Shown: in pieces, positions 10,670-23,077 of the stretch
Numbering within the stretch: the stretch's first letter is position 1
Layout of the letters: each line of letters starts with the position of its first letter
Assembly (NCBI GenBank): GCA_027186245.1
Contig: CP114486.1
Span: 2,976,001 to 3,040,000 of the forward strand
Direction of reading: 5' to 3'
Source of the DNA: Coriaria nepalensis
Lineage: Eukaryota > Streptophyta > Magnoliopsida > Cucurbitales > Coriariaceae
Length of the DNA stretch: 64,000 nucleotides
Translations under genes and position numbers: made by a program
Notes under the pieces: model-generated
Databases searched by the model: none
What the model was told of the DNA's origin: nothing
What the model saw: the letters and a program-made list of their open reading frames with translations, nothing else

Positions 10670-12690
10670 GCTTGTTATATATACATCCGAGCTTTCATGA
10701 TTCATACTTTTTGTGCATGCAGGAAAGCGATGATACATTGGTGGAAAAGGTTGAGCAACTGAAGAAAGAAGTGAAGAGAAGGCTGATGGCTCCGATTGAG
10801 AAGCCCTCACACAAACTGGACTTGATTGATGCAATTCAACGTTTAGGCGTCTCGTATCATTTTGAGGATGAGATTTGTGTAATTTTGAAGGAATTACATG
10901 ACCAGATCCTAAAACAAGAAAACAACTACAATGATGATGATGACGATCTTTACACTGTAGCTCTCCGGTTTCGATTGTTTAGACAGGGAGGTTTCAACAT
11001 TTCCTGTGGTAAGTTTCATAATATTCTTCTCTTCAAAAGAACACATACGTATCATATTTGTATAACTCTAATTAACTGATTGGATGTTGAATTAAGCAGA
11101 ATTTTTGGAGAAGTACTTGAAAGATAGCGAAGGCAAATTCAAGGAATCAATTGTAAACGACGTGCGAGGAATGTTAAGTTTGTATGAAGCTACTCATTTG
11201 AGCATTCATGGTGAAGAAATACTTGATGAAGCACTTGCTTTTACTATCACTCATCTTCAGGAGTACTCTAATTTGAACTTATCAACAACACTACTTGCTT
11301 CACAAGTAAAACATGCCTTAGATCGTCCTCTCCGAAAGGGCTTACCGAGACTCGAGGCTATGCATTATTTCTCCATTTACCAACAAGAACCTTCTCACAG
11401 TGAGCTTCTTCTAACCTTTGCCAAGTATGATTTCAATCTACTCCAAGAACTCCACCAGAGAGAGCTTAGCCATATTTCCAAGTGGTGGAAGGACTTAGAC
11501 GTTGCAAAGAATCTACCATTTGCCAGAGATAGAATAGTGGAGTGTTATTTCTGGATATTGGGAGTGTTTTTCGAACCCGAATATTTGTTCGCAAGAAGGT
11601 TCTTGACCAAAGTGATTGCCGTGACATCTGTTATGGACGACATCTATGATGTCTATGGTACTCTTGAAGAGCTTCATCTCTTCACTCAAGCAGTTGAAAG
11701 GTTTGAATCATACATGAACATTTTACCTATATATTCAGAAGTTTCATGACTGGCTAGCTAATTGGAACTTATTTTAAATTTCAGGTGGGATATTAATTCA
11801 AAAGATCAATTGCCAGAGTACTTAAGATCATTCTTTCAGGCACTGCTAGATGTGTTTAGTGAAGCTGAAGAGTATTTGGCTACACAAGGAAGATCATACC
11901 GCATCTACTATGCGAAAGAAGAAGTAAGCCATTTTGTATCCACGAGTTTTTTTTTTTTTTTGGCCAATATCCCCACGAGTTTGAATTCTTGAACTTATAA
12001 TTACAACACTAATTTATTGAATTTTGTTAATATAGATGAAGAGACAGGCGAGAGTATACTTGGAAGAGGCAACATGGTACCATGAAAAACACATTCCGAC
12101 ATTGGAGGAATACATGTCGGTCGCACTTATTTCTTGCGGCTATCCATTGCTTGCAACAATTTCTGTTGTAGGAATGGGAGATGTTGCGACCAAAGATTCC
12201 TTTGAATGGTTATCCAAACATCCTAATAAAATTATTAAAGCGTGTTCACTAATTTCAAGACTTATGGATGACATTGTATCACACAAGGTATATATTGGCT
12301 ATTATATATATACGTATACCTTGCTGCTAATTACATGACCTAAATATCATAAGATTTGATTGCTAATTAATATATATTTCCATGTTATGTATGTAGTCCG
12401 AGCAAGAGAGAGGGGACGTCGTGTCGGCTATCGAATGTTACATGACGAAACACGGTTGTACGGAAGAAGAAGCCGAAAGAGAATTGAAGGAACAAGTGAA
12501 TGATGCGTGGAAGGATATAAATGAAGGGTTATTGAATCCAACCTCGATTCCCATGGCTCTGCTCATGCCTGTTCTTAATCTTTCTCGAGTGATGGATGTG
12601 GTTTATAAGGATGAAGATGGATACACTAATGCTCATGTTACTCTTAAGGATTCTGTCTCTTCTCTCCTTATCAATCCGGTACGTCTCTAG
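10480..12690 (+). CDS. Terpene synthase, TPS-a type (probable sesquiterpene synthase)
   Basis: A complete gene of six exons: 10480-10596, 10723-11008, 11100-11700, 11785-11923, 12036-12287, 12397-12690, encoding 562 residues. Such enzymes ionise farnesyl diphosphate and cyclise it, usually in the cytosol; no transit peptide is present before [12 protein letters not shown], the RR(x)8W motif. The class-I metal-binding motif is DDIYD, the second motif is DDIVSHKSE, and the RDR motif is in PFARDRIVE. The C-terminus is [13 protein letters not shown]-a genes usually have seven exons; here the family's third and fourth exons (…LSHISK / WWKDLD…) are continuous, so one intron seems to be absent. The product cannot be predicted from sequence. 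The reading frame is intact throughout. Confidence 0.92.
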
Positions 12691-12937
12691 GATTAGTAGA
12701 TAATAGAGAATTTAGAAGGCCAAGCATAAGGATCAATTATTGTATTGGTATCACTTTCTGTATTGTCTGTCATACTGTGTTTCTACCTCGTGCTTGAAGC
12801 GGCACATTGTTCTTGTAGCTGTACTGTATGCAAATTTGCAGATACCACTTCGGTCAATAATTGCAATAGTGGAAGGCAAGAAGGCTCCACAAGCCCAATA
12901 AGACAATAGAAGACGTGTGGCAATTACCTAATTAATT

Positions 12938-13598
12938 TGTTACCACAAAATTATTTTATTTAATTGCTACTTTAATAATCGGAAATATTTCAAATTAATT
13001 TGAATAATTTTGGATATGGCTATTATACTTATAACTTAATTCCATATCCAATATTACAAAAGTTAAGAACCCTCGTTTATAGTTTATCCCCAAAATCATA
13101 ATTGAATATAGAAGATTACGTGTATTTTAAATTTTAATAAACGATTGAATCTCTCTATACTATTTCAGATTGATTACAACGCTCCAATCACTCCAATCAC
13201 ATATTTACACCCTCACATACAATGTATAAACCTAGATAAGATGATCTTAATAATTTCAACACATATTAGAACACTATGCATATAAGAAAAAATCATACTT
13301 CCAAGATTATTTAGATTATCAAGAAATTATTATCAATATATTCAAACCTTATGAAAACTCTAGATTACGTAGTGAAGAATATCCTATAGAGATGATGAAG
13401 AAATTACGCTCGCAAACCCTAATATTTGAAAGGGAAGGGTGAAAATAAAGATGACTTAAGTATCAAAGGATAAATGACTTAGATTGGATTTAATGATTTT
13501 AATCTAATGGTCCCAAGTTGCCTCACACTAAATCGGGTTAAGGAATAATGTGGGCATTCTCTATGGACTTATGGGCTTCAACCATGTTTAACCCAACA
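12938..13598 (-). mobile_element. 3' LTR of the Copia remnant
   Basis: On the minus strand this begins TGTTGGGTTAAAC and could end GTGGTAACA, giving TG...CA ends. It is preceded, on the minus strand, by a purine-rich AAAGGTGAAGAT that fits a polypurine tract. The right boundary at 13598 is well supported by the PPT; the left boundary is a guess, as no second LTR is present for comparison. Confidence 0.5.
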
Positions 13599-15420
13599 AT
13601 CTTCACCTTTGGAGCTCACAAGCCCTCTACTAGCTTAGTACCTTTCCCAACAGATATTCTCTATTATGAAATAGTGCACAAGGATCCATTACAATAATGC
13701 CTTCATTGCTCCATGGGACTGATAGTTACCCGACATGCAGTAAGTCCAAACAATGCTAGAACTTACTTGTGGCAGCCACCTTAAAAACTAGATATGAGGG
13801 ATTTTCCTCAGTAGGAACTTTGAAAATCCTCAAAATACCAGAAGCTAGTTATTTTCTAACAAAATGATACTTGATGTCCATATATTTAGTCCTTTCATGA
13901 TGGATTGGGTTTTTGAACATATGGATAATACTATGGCTATCTGAGTAAATGGTACAAGATTCCTTCATCATTTTTATCTCCTAAAAAAAACCTTGAATTC
14001 ATATTGCTTCTTTAAACACATCTGTCAGAGTTACATACTATGCTTCTGTTGATGGTAATTCAACAATAGGTTGTAGCTAGGTTTTCCAACTTACATAGTT
14101 TCCCCCTAATAGAAACTGGTAAGATGTAGTTGATTTTTTGGAGTCATAATCTCCTGCAAAATCACACTATACAAGACCCACTAAACAAAAATTATCAATC
14201 CATGGTCCAAAATTTAAACCAATAGTAAAAGTTGAACTCAAATATTTTTCAGTAACCATTTTAGTGCTAAACAATGATCAAAACTAAGGTTAGACATAAA
14301 TCTACTTAAAAGAGATATAGAAAAACTCAAGTCGGGTCTTGTATTAATCATGGTGTACCTAACTGATACTATAGCATTAATATATGAGATTTGATCCATT
14401 TTTAGTTTATCATTTTCAGTTTTAGGGGATTGGTCTTTACTAAGAGTGAAGTGCCAAGCCAAAGGAAGAGATACATGCTTATAACCAGTTAATCCAAATT
14501 TATCCACAACTTTCTTTAGATAATTTGTTTGATGTAACCTAAGTATATTCTTAGTTCTATCTCTTATTATTTCCATACCTAAAATTTTCTTAGCATCCCT
14601 AAATCGTTTAGGTCAAATTCTAAATTCAATTTTACTTTTAACTCTCTTATTTTTTACTTAGATTTACTAATAATGAGCGTGTCATCCACATAGATTAATA
14701 GAAATATCAGATTATTCTTAAGACAAGAATAATACATACAAGTGCCAAATTTACTTTTAGAAAAACCAAAATTCAACATGCATAATCAAATTTTTTATAT
14801 CATTGTCTAAATGATTGCTTTAACCCATGCAATGATTTTTTTAGCAAGTAAGCAAAATCAAAGTTATTCTTGTTTACAAATCCAAGTGGTTGATTCATAT
14901 AAATTTTCTCGTCTAAAGTTTCATGTAAGAAGGTAGTTTTTACATCTAGTTGTTCCAATTCATAATCATAATATGTAATAACAGCCAACATTATTTTTAT
15001 AATATTAAATTTAACAACAGGGGAGAAAACTTTATTTATAGTCTATTCATTCTTTCTCGGTAAAGCTCTTAGCAATTAATCTGACCTTATATTTAGGAGG
15101 ATTAAGGGAAGTCATATATTCATTCCATTTATAAAAGCACTTATAGTCAATAATTCTTCTTTTGGCTGGTATTGGGACCAATTCCCAAGTTTGATTCATG
15201 GCTAAGGAGTATATTTCCTCCTCCATTGCATCAATCCATTTGTCTTTGTCATGAGACTACATTGCATCATGGTAATCCATCGGTTCTGTTTCAGCAATAT
15301 CAAAACCTGCCACTAATGTAACATATATTAAATCCACATAAGAGTATTTAGAGTTACGTCTTACCTCCCTTCTAGCCCTATCCCAAGCCAATTGGTAATC
15401 ATTAAGCTGGTTATAATACA
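13599..15420 (-). pseudogene. Ty1/Copia retrotransposon, 5'-truncated and frameshifted pol
   Basis: Read on the minus strand, the pre-RT linker (VDLIYVTLVAGFDIAE, then TEPMDYHDAM near 15260) is followed by reverse-transcriptase segments: LDVKTTFLHETLDEKIYM and LLKKSLHGLKQS at 14800-14950, then KNILRLHQTNYLKKVVDKFG and NTRPDLSFSISLLSRF at 14260-14576. Degenerate RNase H sequence runs down to the LTR. Several frameshifts and stops separate the segments. Gag, protease and integrase are absent, so the copy ends abruptly at about 15420 against the MIR395 unit. It is non-functional. Confidence 0.85.
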
Positions 15421-15725
15421 ACCAATACCCGATTGTATATAGGAATAGACAATGCCGGACTGTTCTACGTAAGGCCATAGGAAAAGGTCATGACAGTCTT
15501 GTTGGCAATTGTGGAAAGGAAATAAGTTCATGATTTGATTCTCTGAAAAAAATCTTTTGTGGAAAGGGAAAGTATGATTCCCTAGCTTGAGCTCCTAATT
15601 ACCCCATTTTTCTGGCCAGGTTCATTACTTAGACTGAAAGCTTTTCTTCATGCAACTAGGAATCATATTATCTTCCATTTATCTATCTATCTATCTGATG
15701 ATTCTCTTGTGTCATGTTTGTTTCT

Positions 15726-15734
15726 CTATAAATA
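15726..15734 (+). promoter_or_regulatory. TATA box of MIR395 copy 2
   Basis: CTATAAATA in the conserved block, about 110 bases before the hairpin, followed by a GA microsatellite at about 15805-15839. Confidence 0.7.
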
Positions 15735-15807
15735 CAAAACCTGATTTCTATCTTGCTTCATTAAGAAAGTACTAGAGCATGCAAGAAAGTTGTAGTACTT
15801 ACCAAAG

Positions 15808-15839
<32 letters not shown>

Positions 15840-15842
15840 CTG

Positions 15843-15953
15843 GTCAGACGTTTCCTAGAGTTCTCTTGAGCACTTCATTGAGGCTTGTCTTCTGTTTCTA
15901 GTCTTAGGTTGTCTCGCTGAAGTGTTTGGGGGAACTCTTGGTAGCTATCTGAC
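15843..15953 (+). ncRNA. MIR395: MIR395 precursor, copy 2
   Basis: Mature-strand position 15917-15937 is a perfect canonical miR395 on the 3' arm. The 5' arm carries GAGTTCTCTTGAGCACTTCA and the base is closed by GTCAGA/TCTGAC. It differs from copy 1 by only a few substitutions in the loop, so the duplication is recent relative to the other copies. Confidence 0.95.
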
Positions 15954-17109
15954 ATGTTAATCAATAGATAATCCATGTAGGATTGGTTTATGTTTTCTAA
16001 TTAACGCTTGTTGGGCAGTAATTAGTGAAATCGAAGTTCAGTTCTCCATTTATTAACTGCTGTAAGTCGGGAACGGAAAGGTGATCGGAGTTTCTTGCTC
16101 TTATACCATATTATTACACAGATATTGGAGGGAAAAGAAAACTAGTTTATTATTCGTTAACACTGTCACTTACTACAGATGCTAATTAACTAACTCGATG
16201 CAACTAATCTGAAATCACAATACGAGCCTCAACTATTGTAGTAGTATCCCAACATATATACTTAACACAAGCTATTTCAGTTTTCAGAGTTCATTATTTT
16301 TTCAGGAAGATTGAACTGAAGTAATGGAAGTTTATGTTGAAGATCATAAGTTGAAGTAATCTCAAGCTCAGTTCATATAGTTCAACAAAGAAATCAGAAG
16401 TCAGTTTGCTCAAAAGCTTTTCCTAGAGCAGTCTTTTTCTACTGTTTGTTTGTTTGTTTGTTTGTTTTATGTTTGTTTGTTTTTTTGGGTGACTTATGAG
16501 TATGGTTCTTCCTTTATCTCATATGTTTGATTTCTCTTATCTTAAAGCTGATTTTTTTTTTGTCGAAAGCTAAAGCTGTTTAATTAGTGAGTACTAGAAG
16601 GTGCACTACCAGAAAGAAAAAAAAAATAGAAAAGAAAATTTTATCTTACGGTTCTTGTAGCCTTTCCAGTGGGTTGTGGCCACGGCTGATGGAGGCAGAG
16701 GCCACGGTGGCGAAGGTGGCAACGGTAGCATATCTATCTATGGCGGATGTATATCCAATTGTTATAAAAGTAAATTTTAGAGGAGGAATGAATGAAAAGA
16801 AGATAAAATAAATTTTGAGAGGGTAGTAATAAAAGAAGGTTAACTTATAAGGGTGATTTTTTGTGTGTGGATGATATCGTTGCAAAAGACTGAAATGTCA
16901 TGCCTGTATTTAAAAGAAAAAGAAAAATAAAAATAAAAAACAATTTTACGTATCTTTTAAAGCTCGAGCTGTTTTTAGCTCAAAAAATAACTATAGAAAA
17001 CTCTCCCCTTCATAAATTCTATACATAAAGTCATGCTTCAATGTTGATACAATCTCGTCCATCACAAATACATGCAATAATTCAAGAATTACAAAACCAA
17101 ATTATTGTA

Positions 17110-18800
17110 ACATGAAAAGTGCAGCTACAGTGACCCCAGAGATATCATATAGTCTCTATAAGATACTACAAAAAAAAAAAGAGCATTTTAGCAGCATCTC
17201 AAAGGTGTTACTGAATTCGATTTTGTAACACACACGAGCAGTAAAAAAACCGATACTATATTGGACTTACCGCTAGATTATATTTAGCGGCATTTGGTTT
17301 TCATTTCGTAGCACTTTAACATGGTTTTCATTTAGTAGCACTTTATCATAGGTGTTGTTAGTAATTTTTGCACACCTTTATTACATTAATGTAATCACTT
17401 TATTTACATATTCTTCCTCATCTTTATTACATTAATGTATCAACATTATCAAAATATATAACAAATTTATATTACTAAATAAAAATTTAGTAAAACTTAA
17501 TAAAATTCTATTATTAGAAGTTTAATTTCTTACAAACAAAGTTATCAACAGCTACATACACTAGCCCCAAACTTGAATCCAATCACCAGCTACTGCTTGA
17601 AGCAAGTAAATAATAGTAATTAATTAATTGCATTACAATATTTGCCTGAATTTGAGCGATAATCTCTAAATCTTGAGACTTGACAAACCTTTCAAACTCC
17701 TGCTTGAACCACCCACCTGCAAAGTGAAGTAGATTTGGTTCATTGATATGTTAAAACAAAAACAAATACACATGGTAGCAATCACGTGTGCATTTTAACT
17801 TCAATAACATCATATTAACCAACACTAAGGATTCTGCAACTCACATGCTTATATAGTAAACTTTTAGACTAGAAAGAAGTATATGATTCAGTATTCGATG
17901 ACAAAAAAAAAATGGTAAAAAAGGGACGAGGAAGCAATTATAACATACAAATCAAAGAATCAACCAACATCAAAACCACTTAATGGTGACCATGCTTAAA
18001 CTAGGTGAGCATAAATGATGAAAAAGATTAACCAACACTAACTACAAACGCATGGGGGAAAGTAACTTACTAAATATACTTTACAGGACAAAGGATTCCA
18101 GCTATTCAAATGCATTTTGAAGCACTTTATCAGAAGCTATTTTGGATCCATACACTGAGCTAGCACTGGTTCAACAACTTTCAAAATATCCTCTGCCTTT
18201 TGGTAATAATTCAGAATATGCTCCAAGTTTAAATAATTCAGAGAGAGAGAGGTGGGAACTGGGAACGAAGAAGGAAAATATCAAAAATTTGAAAGGGGCG
18301 AGCGGTGGCTAGAATGTTTGAAACCCTAAAAGGGTTAATCAAATATATCATACTTTTTTAAAAAAAATAACGAGAAGTTATGACCTTATTGCAAGGAAAA
18401 TGAATTAAAAAAATTATAAACTAAGAAGAAAGAAAGAGCATGTGGTTGATTTGATTTAGGTGATATCGAATTTATATAATTGAAATTTAGTAAATTGGAT
18501 TTAGGGTGTAATTTAAGTTCTTTTATTTTAACGGTACTATAACTGGTGCTGTTAATTTCGTAGAACATTAACGTTATTCCCACGTGATACTTTAGCTGTA
18601 AAATTAATGAGTACCACCAAATAGGATCAAGTAGCGGCACTCTTTCGTAGAACCACTAAATGCGTGCCTCTAAAACGGAGTTTTTTGGTAGTGAGAAAGT
18701 CTCCTTTGAGTTTGAGGCAAACCCGTTCTCCGTTGAGTTTGACGCCAAATGATGGGTCTCCTCGGTTGTCTCATCGGCAATCGCCATGTGTACACTGGTT
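17110..18800 (+). pseudogene. Kinase 3'-end fragment split by a CACTA transposon
   Basis: Two pieces, 17110-17163 and 18694-18800, together match the last ~120 bases of the kinase coding region at 5075-5216. The left piece (AAAAGTGCAGCTACAGTGAC…) parallels kinase AAAAGTGTGGTTAGAGTGCC. The right piece AAGTCTCCTTTGAGTTTGAG then GTTGAGTTTGACGCC parallels the codons for the kinase tail. The fragment contains no kinase domain and cannot encode a functional kinase. It marks the left end of MIR395 unit 3. The sequence continues into the kinase 3' UTR copy. Confidence 0.8.
17164..18693. mobile_element. Non-autonomous CACTA (En/Spm-like) transposon
   Basis: The right end reads …TTTTTTGGTAGTG, reverse complement CACTACCAAAAAACTCC; the left end is TACTACAAAAAAAAAAAG, a one-base change from CACTAC. 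A 3-bp duplication AGA flanks it at 17161-17163 and 18694-18696, as expected for CACTA elements. Removing the element restores alignment with the intact kinase gene, which independently confirms both borders. Subterminal TAGCGGCA and TTTCGTAG-type motifs occur near both ends. The 1.5-kb interior has no transposase. Confidence 0.82.
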
Positions 18801-19836
18801 GAATGGATCTTGTTAAGTTTTGATTGAAAGTGAACTAAGTTACTATTACGTCGTGTGTATCTGTAGAAGTTATGTTTGAGAGTATGCCTTTTTTTAATAC
18901 AATAAGATCATGTTTTATCCAATAACATGACTACTTATTCTCGAAATTATATTGTAAGGTTAAAAATCTCTTGTTATAGACCAAAATACCAGATAACATG
19001 GGCTAGCTTTTTAGAATGCTGATTGCACGTCTGGAAACATTGGAACAAAAAAGAAAGCAAAACTTTCAGTTAAACAAATACTATGGTTTGAGTTCGTCCC
19101 CACCCACATGGGCTTATGACCGACTTATGGTCGTGGACAGTGGGTGACCCACGCAAAACAGAGAATGTCTAGAATTTCACTTTATATGTTGAAATTGTTT
19201 TGGGAGAAAGATTTCTGATTGATATATAAATAAATAAATAAAAATTTCTCTATAAAGTATTTTAAAGGAAGAATAATTAAATTTTAAAATTTAATATGAT
19301 GTTAGAGCTAAATTAAATAAATATATCCGTATTTTATTTCAAAAAGCATTCCTTAAGCATTTTATCATTTGTTGAGCTTTCGAAATAACAAGCTCACAAG
19401 TGAACGAGAGTGTTGAAATTATCTTACATTATTTTGAAAGAATATATATGTTTGATTTATAACTAAGAAATTTCATTTTACACTATAATAAATACATGTA
19501 CATCCTTTTCAGCTTTGAATTTCTTGATGCAAAGCACCTAGCAGTAGACGAATCGGATTGTAATGCAACCAGATCAAAGCCCAATTGTAAATAGGAACAG
19601 TCATGCCGAACCATGAAGGTCTTGTTGACAATTGTGGAAAGGACATAAGTTCATGATTTGATTCTACAAAAAAATCTTTTGTGGACAGGGAAAGTACGAT
19701 TCCCTCACTTGAGCTCCTAATTACCCCATTTTTCTGGCCAGGTTCATTACTAATCTTGAAAGCTTTTCTTCATGCAACTGGGATTTGTATTATCTATCCG
19801 TCTATCTGGTGATTCTCTTGTATCATGTCTGTTTCT

Positions 19837-19845
19837 CTATAAATA
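19837..19845 (+). promoter_or_regulatory. TATA box of MIR395 copy 3
   Basis: CTATAAATA in the same conserved promoter block; the GA microsatellite is almost absent here (GAAAGAAAGAGAGAG only). Confidence 0.68.
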
Positions 19846-19934
19846 CTAACCTGATTTCTATCTTGCTTCATCAAGAAAGTACTAGAGCATGCGAGTAAGT
19901 TGTAGTACTTAACAAAGAAAGAAAGAGAGAGTTC

Positions 19935-20045
19935 GTCAGATCTTTCCTAGAGTTCTCTTGAGCACTTCATTGAGGCTTGTCTTCTGTTTCTAGTCTTAGG
20001 TTGTCTCACCGAAGTGTTTGGGGGAACTCTTGGCAGCTATCCGAC
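19935..20045 (+). ncRNA. MIR395: MIR395 precursor, copy 3 (mature position 2 variant)
   Basis: The miR395 position is 20009-20029 on the 3' arm and begins CCGAAGTGTT instead of CTGAAGTGTT; the remainder is canonical. The 5' arm has GAGTTCTCTTGAGCACTTCA. The base stem GTCAGA/TCCGAC keeps pairing through G-U or mismatch. The change lies at nucleotide 2, at the edge of the seed-like region important for target pairing. Confidence 0.88.
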
Positions 20046-22000
20046 ATTTTAATCACTAGACAATCGACGCATGATTGGTTCGAATTATTAACTGATGTAA
20101 GCCGTGGACACAAAGGTGAGATCAAATCAACTCTTGTGTTGATTTCAAATCAACATCTTCCCAATAAACAACCATGCATGATTGGTTTCTGTTTTCTGCT
20201 CAACGCTTGTTGAACAGTAATTAGTGAAATCAGAGTTCCGTTCTCGAATTATTAACTGCTGTAAGCCTTGAACACAAAAGTGATCGGAGTTATTCTTGCT
20301 CTTATACCATATTATTACACCGTTATTGGAGGGAAAAGAAAACTAGTTTATTATTCTGTTAACACTGTACACTTACAAGTTACAATGGACAGTAATTATA
20401 ACTAATCTCAATAATGCAACTAATCTGAAATTACAATACGATCCTGAACTATTGAATTAGTATCTCAATATGTATATAAACTTAACACAAGCTATATTAA
20501 TTTTCATACTTCATTATTCTGTCAGGAAGCTTGGACAGAAGTAATGGAAGTATATGTTGAAGATCATCCTTGAAGTTGAAGTAATCTCAAGCTCCAGTTC
20601 ATATAGTTCAACAAAGAAATCAGAAGTCTGTTTGCTCAAAAGCTTTTCTGAGGGCAATCTTTTCTACTGCTTGTTTGTTTGTTCCTTTTTTTTTTTTTTT
20701 GGGTAAAATTTTAAGAGACTAATGAGTATGGTTCTTACTTTATCTCGATCATATATTTGATGTCTCCTATTTTAAAGCTGATTGTTTTTTTCTTGGGTCA
20801 AAGTGAAAGCTGATTTATAATTAGTTAGTAGTTGTAGGTGCACTAAAAAAAAAAAAAAAAAAGGCAATATTCCCTACAGTTGTTTAGCCTTTCCAGCGGC
20901 ACACGACCGCCTGTAATGAAAGACAGGCGGCTTTCCAATGCTTCCTCGACGGTTTTATCAACTGACCTAAAGTAGAAGTGCCGCCCTAGCTATAAACATG
21001 TTCATATTCTTTCCTAACGTTAGCGAACCTGGGAAAGTTCTTTGCTTTCCCCGACGGTTTTTTACAACTGTTGGAATTGTTCTTAACGATCTACAAGAAC
21101 CAAAACCCATTAACTGAAAATTAGAACTAAAAATCCTCGATTATTAATTGTTACCACTAGAACTTTTAAAAATAACTCAGTCACAAATAAATTATTATAC
21201 ACTAGTATAAATTTTGAAAATGTTACGAAATTTCTCGGCATAAAGAGATTTGAAGAAGAACGTTATTGTCATCAAGGGCCAACTAGTTACTACTAACCTT
21301 TTGATGAAAGACTCCTTGTTGGCAGCTAATGAAGCATAAGATTGAATCACTTCATTTTAAAGAGAGCAGTATCCTGCCCGCCTCTCATAAAATCATACTC
21401 GAAGTTGAACTTAAAAATCTGATTAGGCAGTTGAATATGGATTTTCAAATTCAATTCCGAATCTAGGTTCCAAATTAACTTTGAATCTGATTTTAGGGGA
21501 GGCGGTAGCGGGAGACGACCATGGGTGATGAAGGCGGAGGCCATTGTGGTTGAGGAGGTGGCAGTAGCATGGCTAGCTATCTATGGCGGATGTATTTCAA
21601 AATGTTATGAAAGTAAATTTTAAATGAGGAAACCTGAATTTAAAAGAATAAAAATAAATTTTGAGAAAATAGTAATAAAATAAAGTAGCAAAAATAGAAA
21701 ATGAAAATAATTATTTTTAATTTTGGTGGTGTGGGAAATGATTGGAATATCATGTTTGTATTTTTATAATAAAACATTCAAAAACATATTGTATACTAAT
21801 TTGTATAATCTTTTGGTAATTGTGGCTAATTTTTTGAAATTTTTTATAATAATATTTAATTTTACCTAATTTTTGGTGCTCTAGGGTTTTTAGCTCCAAA
21901 AATCCTACTAAGGTCATGCTTCAATGTTGATACAACCTCGTCCATTTTCATTAGCAAACAAATGCATGTAAGAATTCATGAATTACAAAATTAAAATAAC

Positions 22001-22744
22001 ATGAAAATTTTATTAAAAAATTCCCCTAAAGTAGAAGGAAACTAATGATCACGACCCTCAAAACTTTAAAAAAAATCATTTACAACCCCAAAAATCAATG
22101 CATACAGCTTTAAACTCCCAATCCCTTAATTTTTAATGGATATGCACCAACTCAAAAAGTAATAAAAATACTAAATTGAACCACCAACTCAAATTTCAAT
22201 ATTATTCTCGTTCTATATTTTTATCTTATTATATTTTCATTCCAAATATTTCTTCTCTATTATCCAACCACCCCTACTACCACCCACCACCTTCATTTCC
22301 GGCCAACGCCGCCATCAACCACGCACTGACCGCCACCATTGATCCTCCTCCCTGTCTCTCTCTCCACGTGTAGATCTGGTTGAACCCCAGATTACACTTC
22401 GTCCTTTTCTAATTTTTCCTTTTGTGAAGGGATTGTATTATATAAAGTTACGAAACTTCTGAGCTGGGTTGATTTCAACTTTTTAGTGGCATGGGATATT
22501 AGAAGATTTTCGTTTTTAATTGTTTTCTGTATTATCTAACCTGTGAACTAGAATTGGCCCAAAAGAGAAAAAAAAAAAAAAAAAAAACTTGTGAACTAGA
22601 ATTTCAAGCTCAAGGACTTGATTGCTGTGGATGCTTCTAGAAAATATTATCAGACCGTGAAGAGAAAAAGATGGAGGTTAGAAATATATTCTAGCGGGCA
22701 AAGAGTCAAAAAAATTTCAGATTTTTAAGGGTAGCTTTCTGGGA
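22001..22744. other. Spacer between MIR395 units 3 and 4
   Basis: No gene recognised. A short proline-rich reading frame at 22176-22373 has no family features. A 14-base direct repeat TGTGAACTAGAATT (22542-22555 and 22590-22603) brackets an A-rich segment with about 20 consecutive As. Confidence 0.4.
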
Positions 22745-22977
22745 AGATATTATTATTTTGAGATTATGGAGAACAACAGTTTCATGATTTTGATTCTCTA
22801 AAAAAATCTTTTGTGGACAGGGAAAGTATGATTCCCTAGCTAGAGCTCCTAATTAACCCCATTTTTCTGGTCAGGTTCATTACTCCTATTGAAAGCTTCT
22901 CTTCATGCAACTGGGAATCATCTTATCTATCTATCTATCTAGTGATTCTCTTGTATGTGGAATTCATGCTTGTTTCT

Positions 22978-22986
22978 CTATAAATA
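22978..22986 (+). promoter_or_regulatory. TATA box of MIR395 copy 4
   Basis: CTATAAATA in the conserved promoter block upstream of the hairpin. Confidence 0.68.
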
Positions 22987-23077
22987 CAAACCTGATTTCT
23001 ATCTTGCTTCATCAAGAAAGTACTAGAGCATGCAAGAAAGTTGAAGTACTTCACAAAGAAAGAGAAAGAGAGAGTTC

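Larger units (their letters stand above)
15416..17111 (+). repeat. MIR395 tandem unit 2
   Basis: Second copy of the MIR395 unit. Its left end matches unit 3 (CAATTGTAAATAGGAACAG-like sequence at 15420-15460, then GTCTTGTTGGCAATTGTGG) and abuts the Copia remnant. It holds the hairpin, the post-hairpin block, a CACTAC end-like sequence at 16604, and the G-rich block (GGCTGATGGAGGCAGAGGCC near 16684). It ends in TCATGCTTCAATGTTGATAC and following bases, also found in unit 3 near 21913. At about 17110 it runs directly into kinase-derived sequence, the junction with unit 3. Confidence 0.75.
18801..22000 (+). repeat. MIR395 tandem unit 3
   Basis: After the kinase fragment come its 3' flank copy (GATCTTGTTAAGTTTTGATTG at about 18807; GATAACATGGGCTAGC near 18992), the MIR395 promoter and hairpin, and the G-rich block at 21490-21560. 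An extra AT-rich ~310-base insertion sits at about 19189-19500, absent from unit 1. Another ~600 bases (20885-21485) are missing from unit 2. A CACTA end-like sequence with an A-run occurs at 20842. A partial duplication of the post-hairpin block is seen at 20080-20270 (TTATTAACTG with TAAGCC, twice). Confidence 0.75.
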
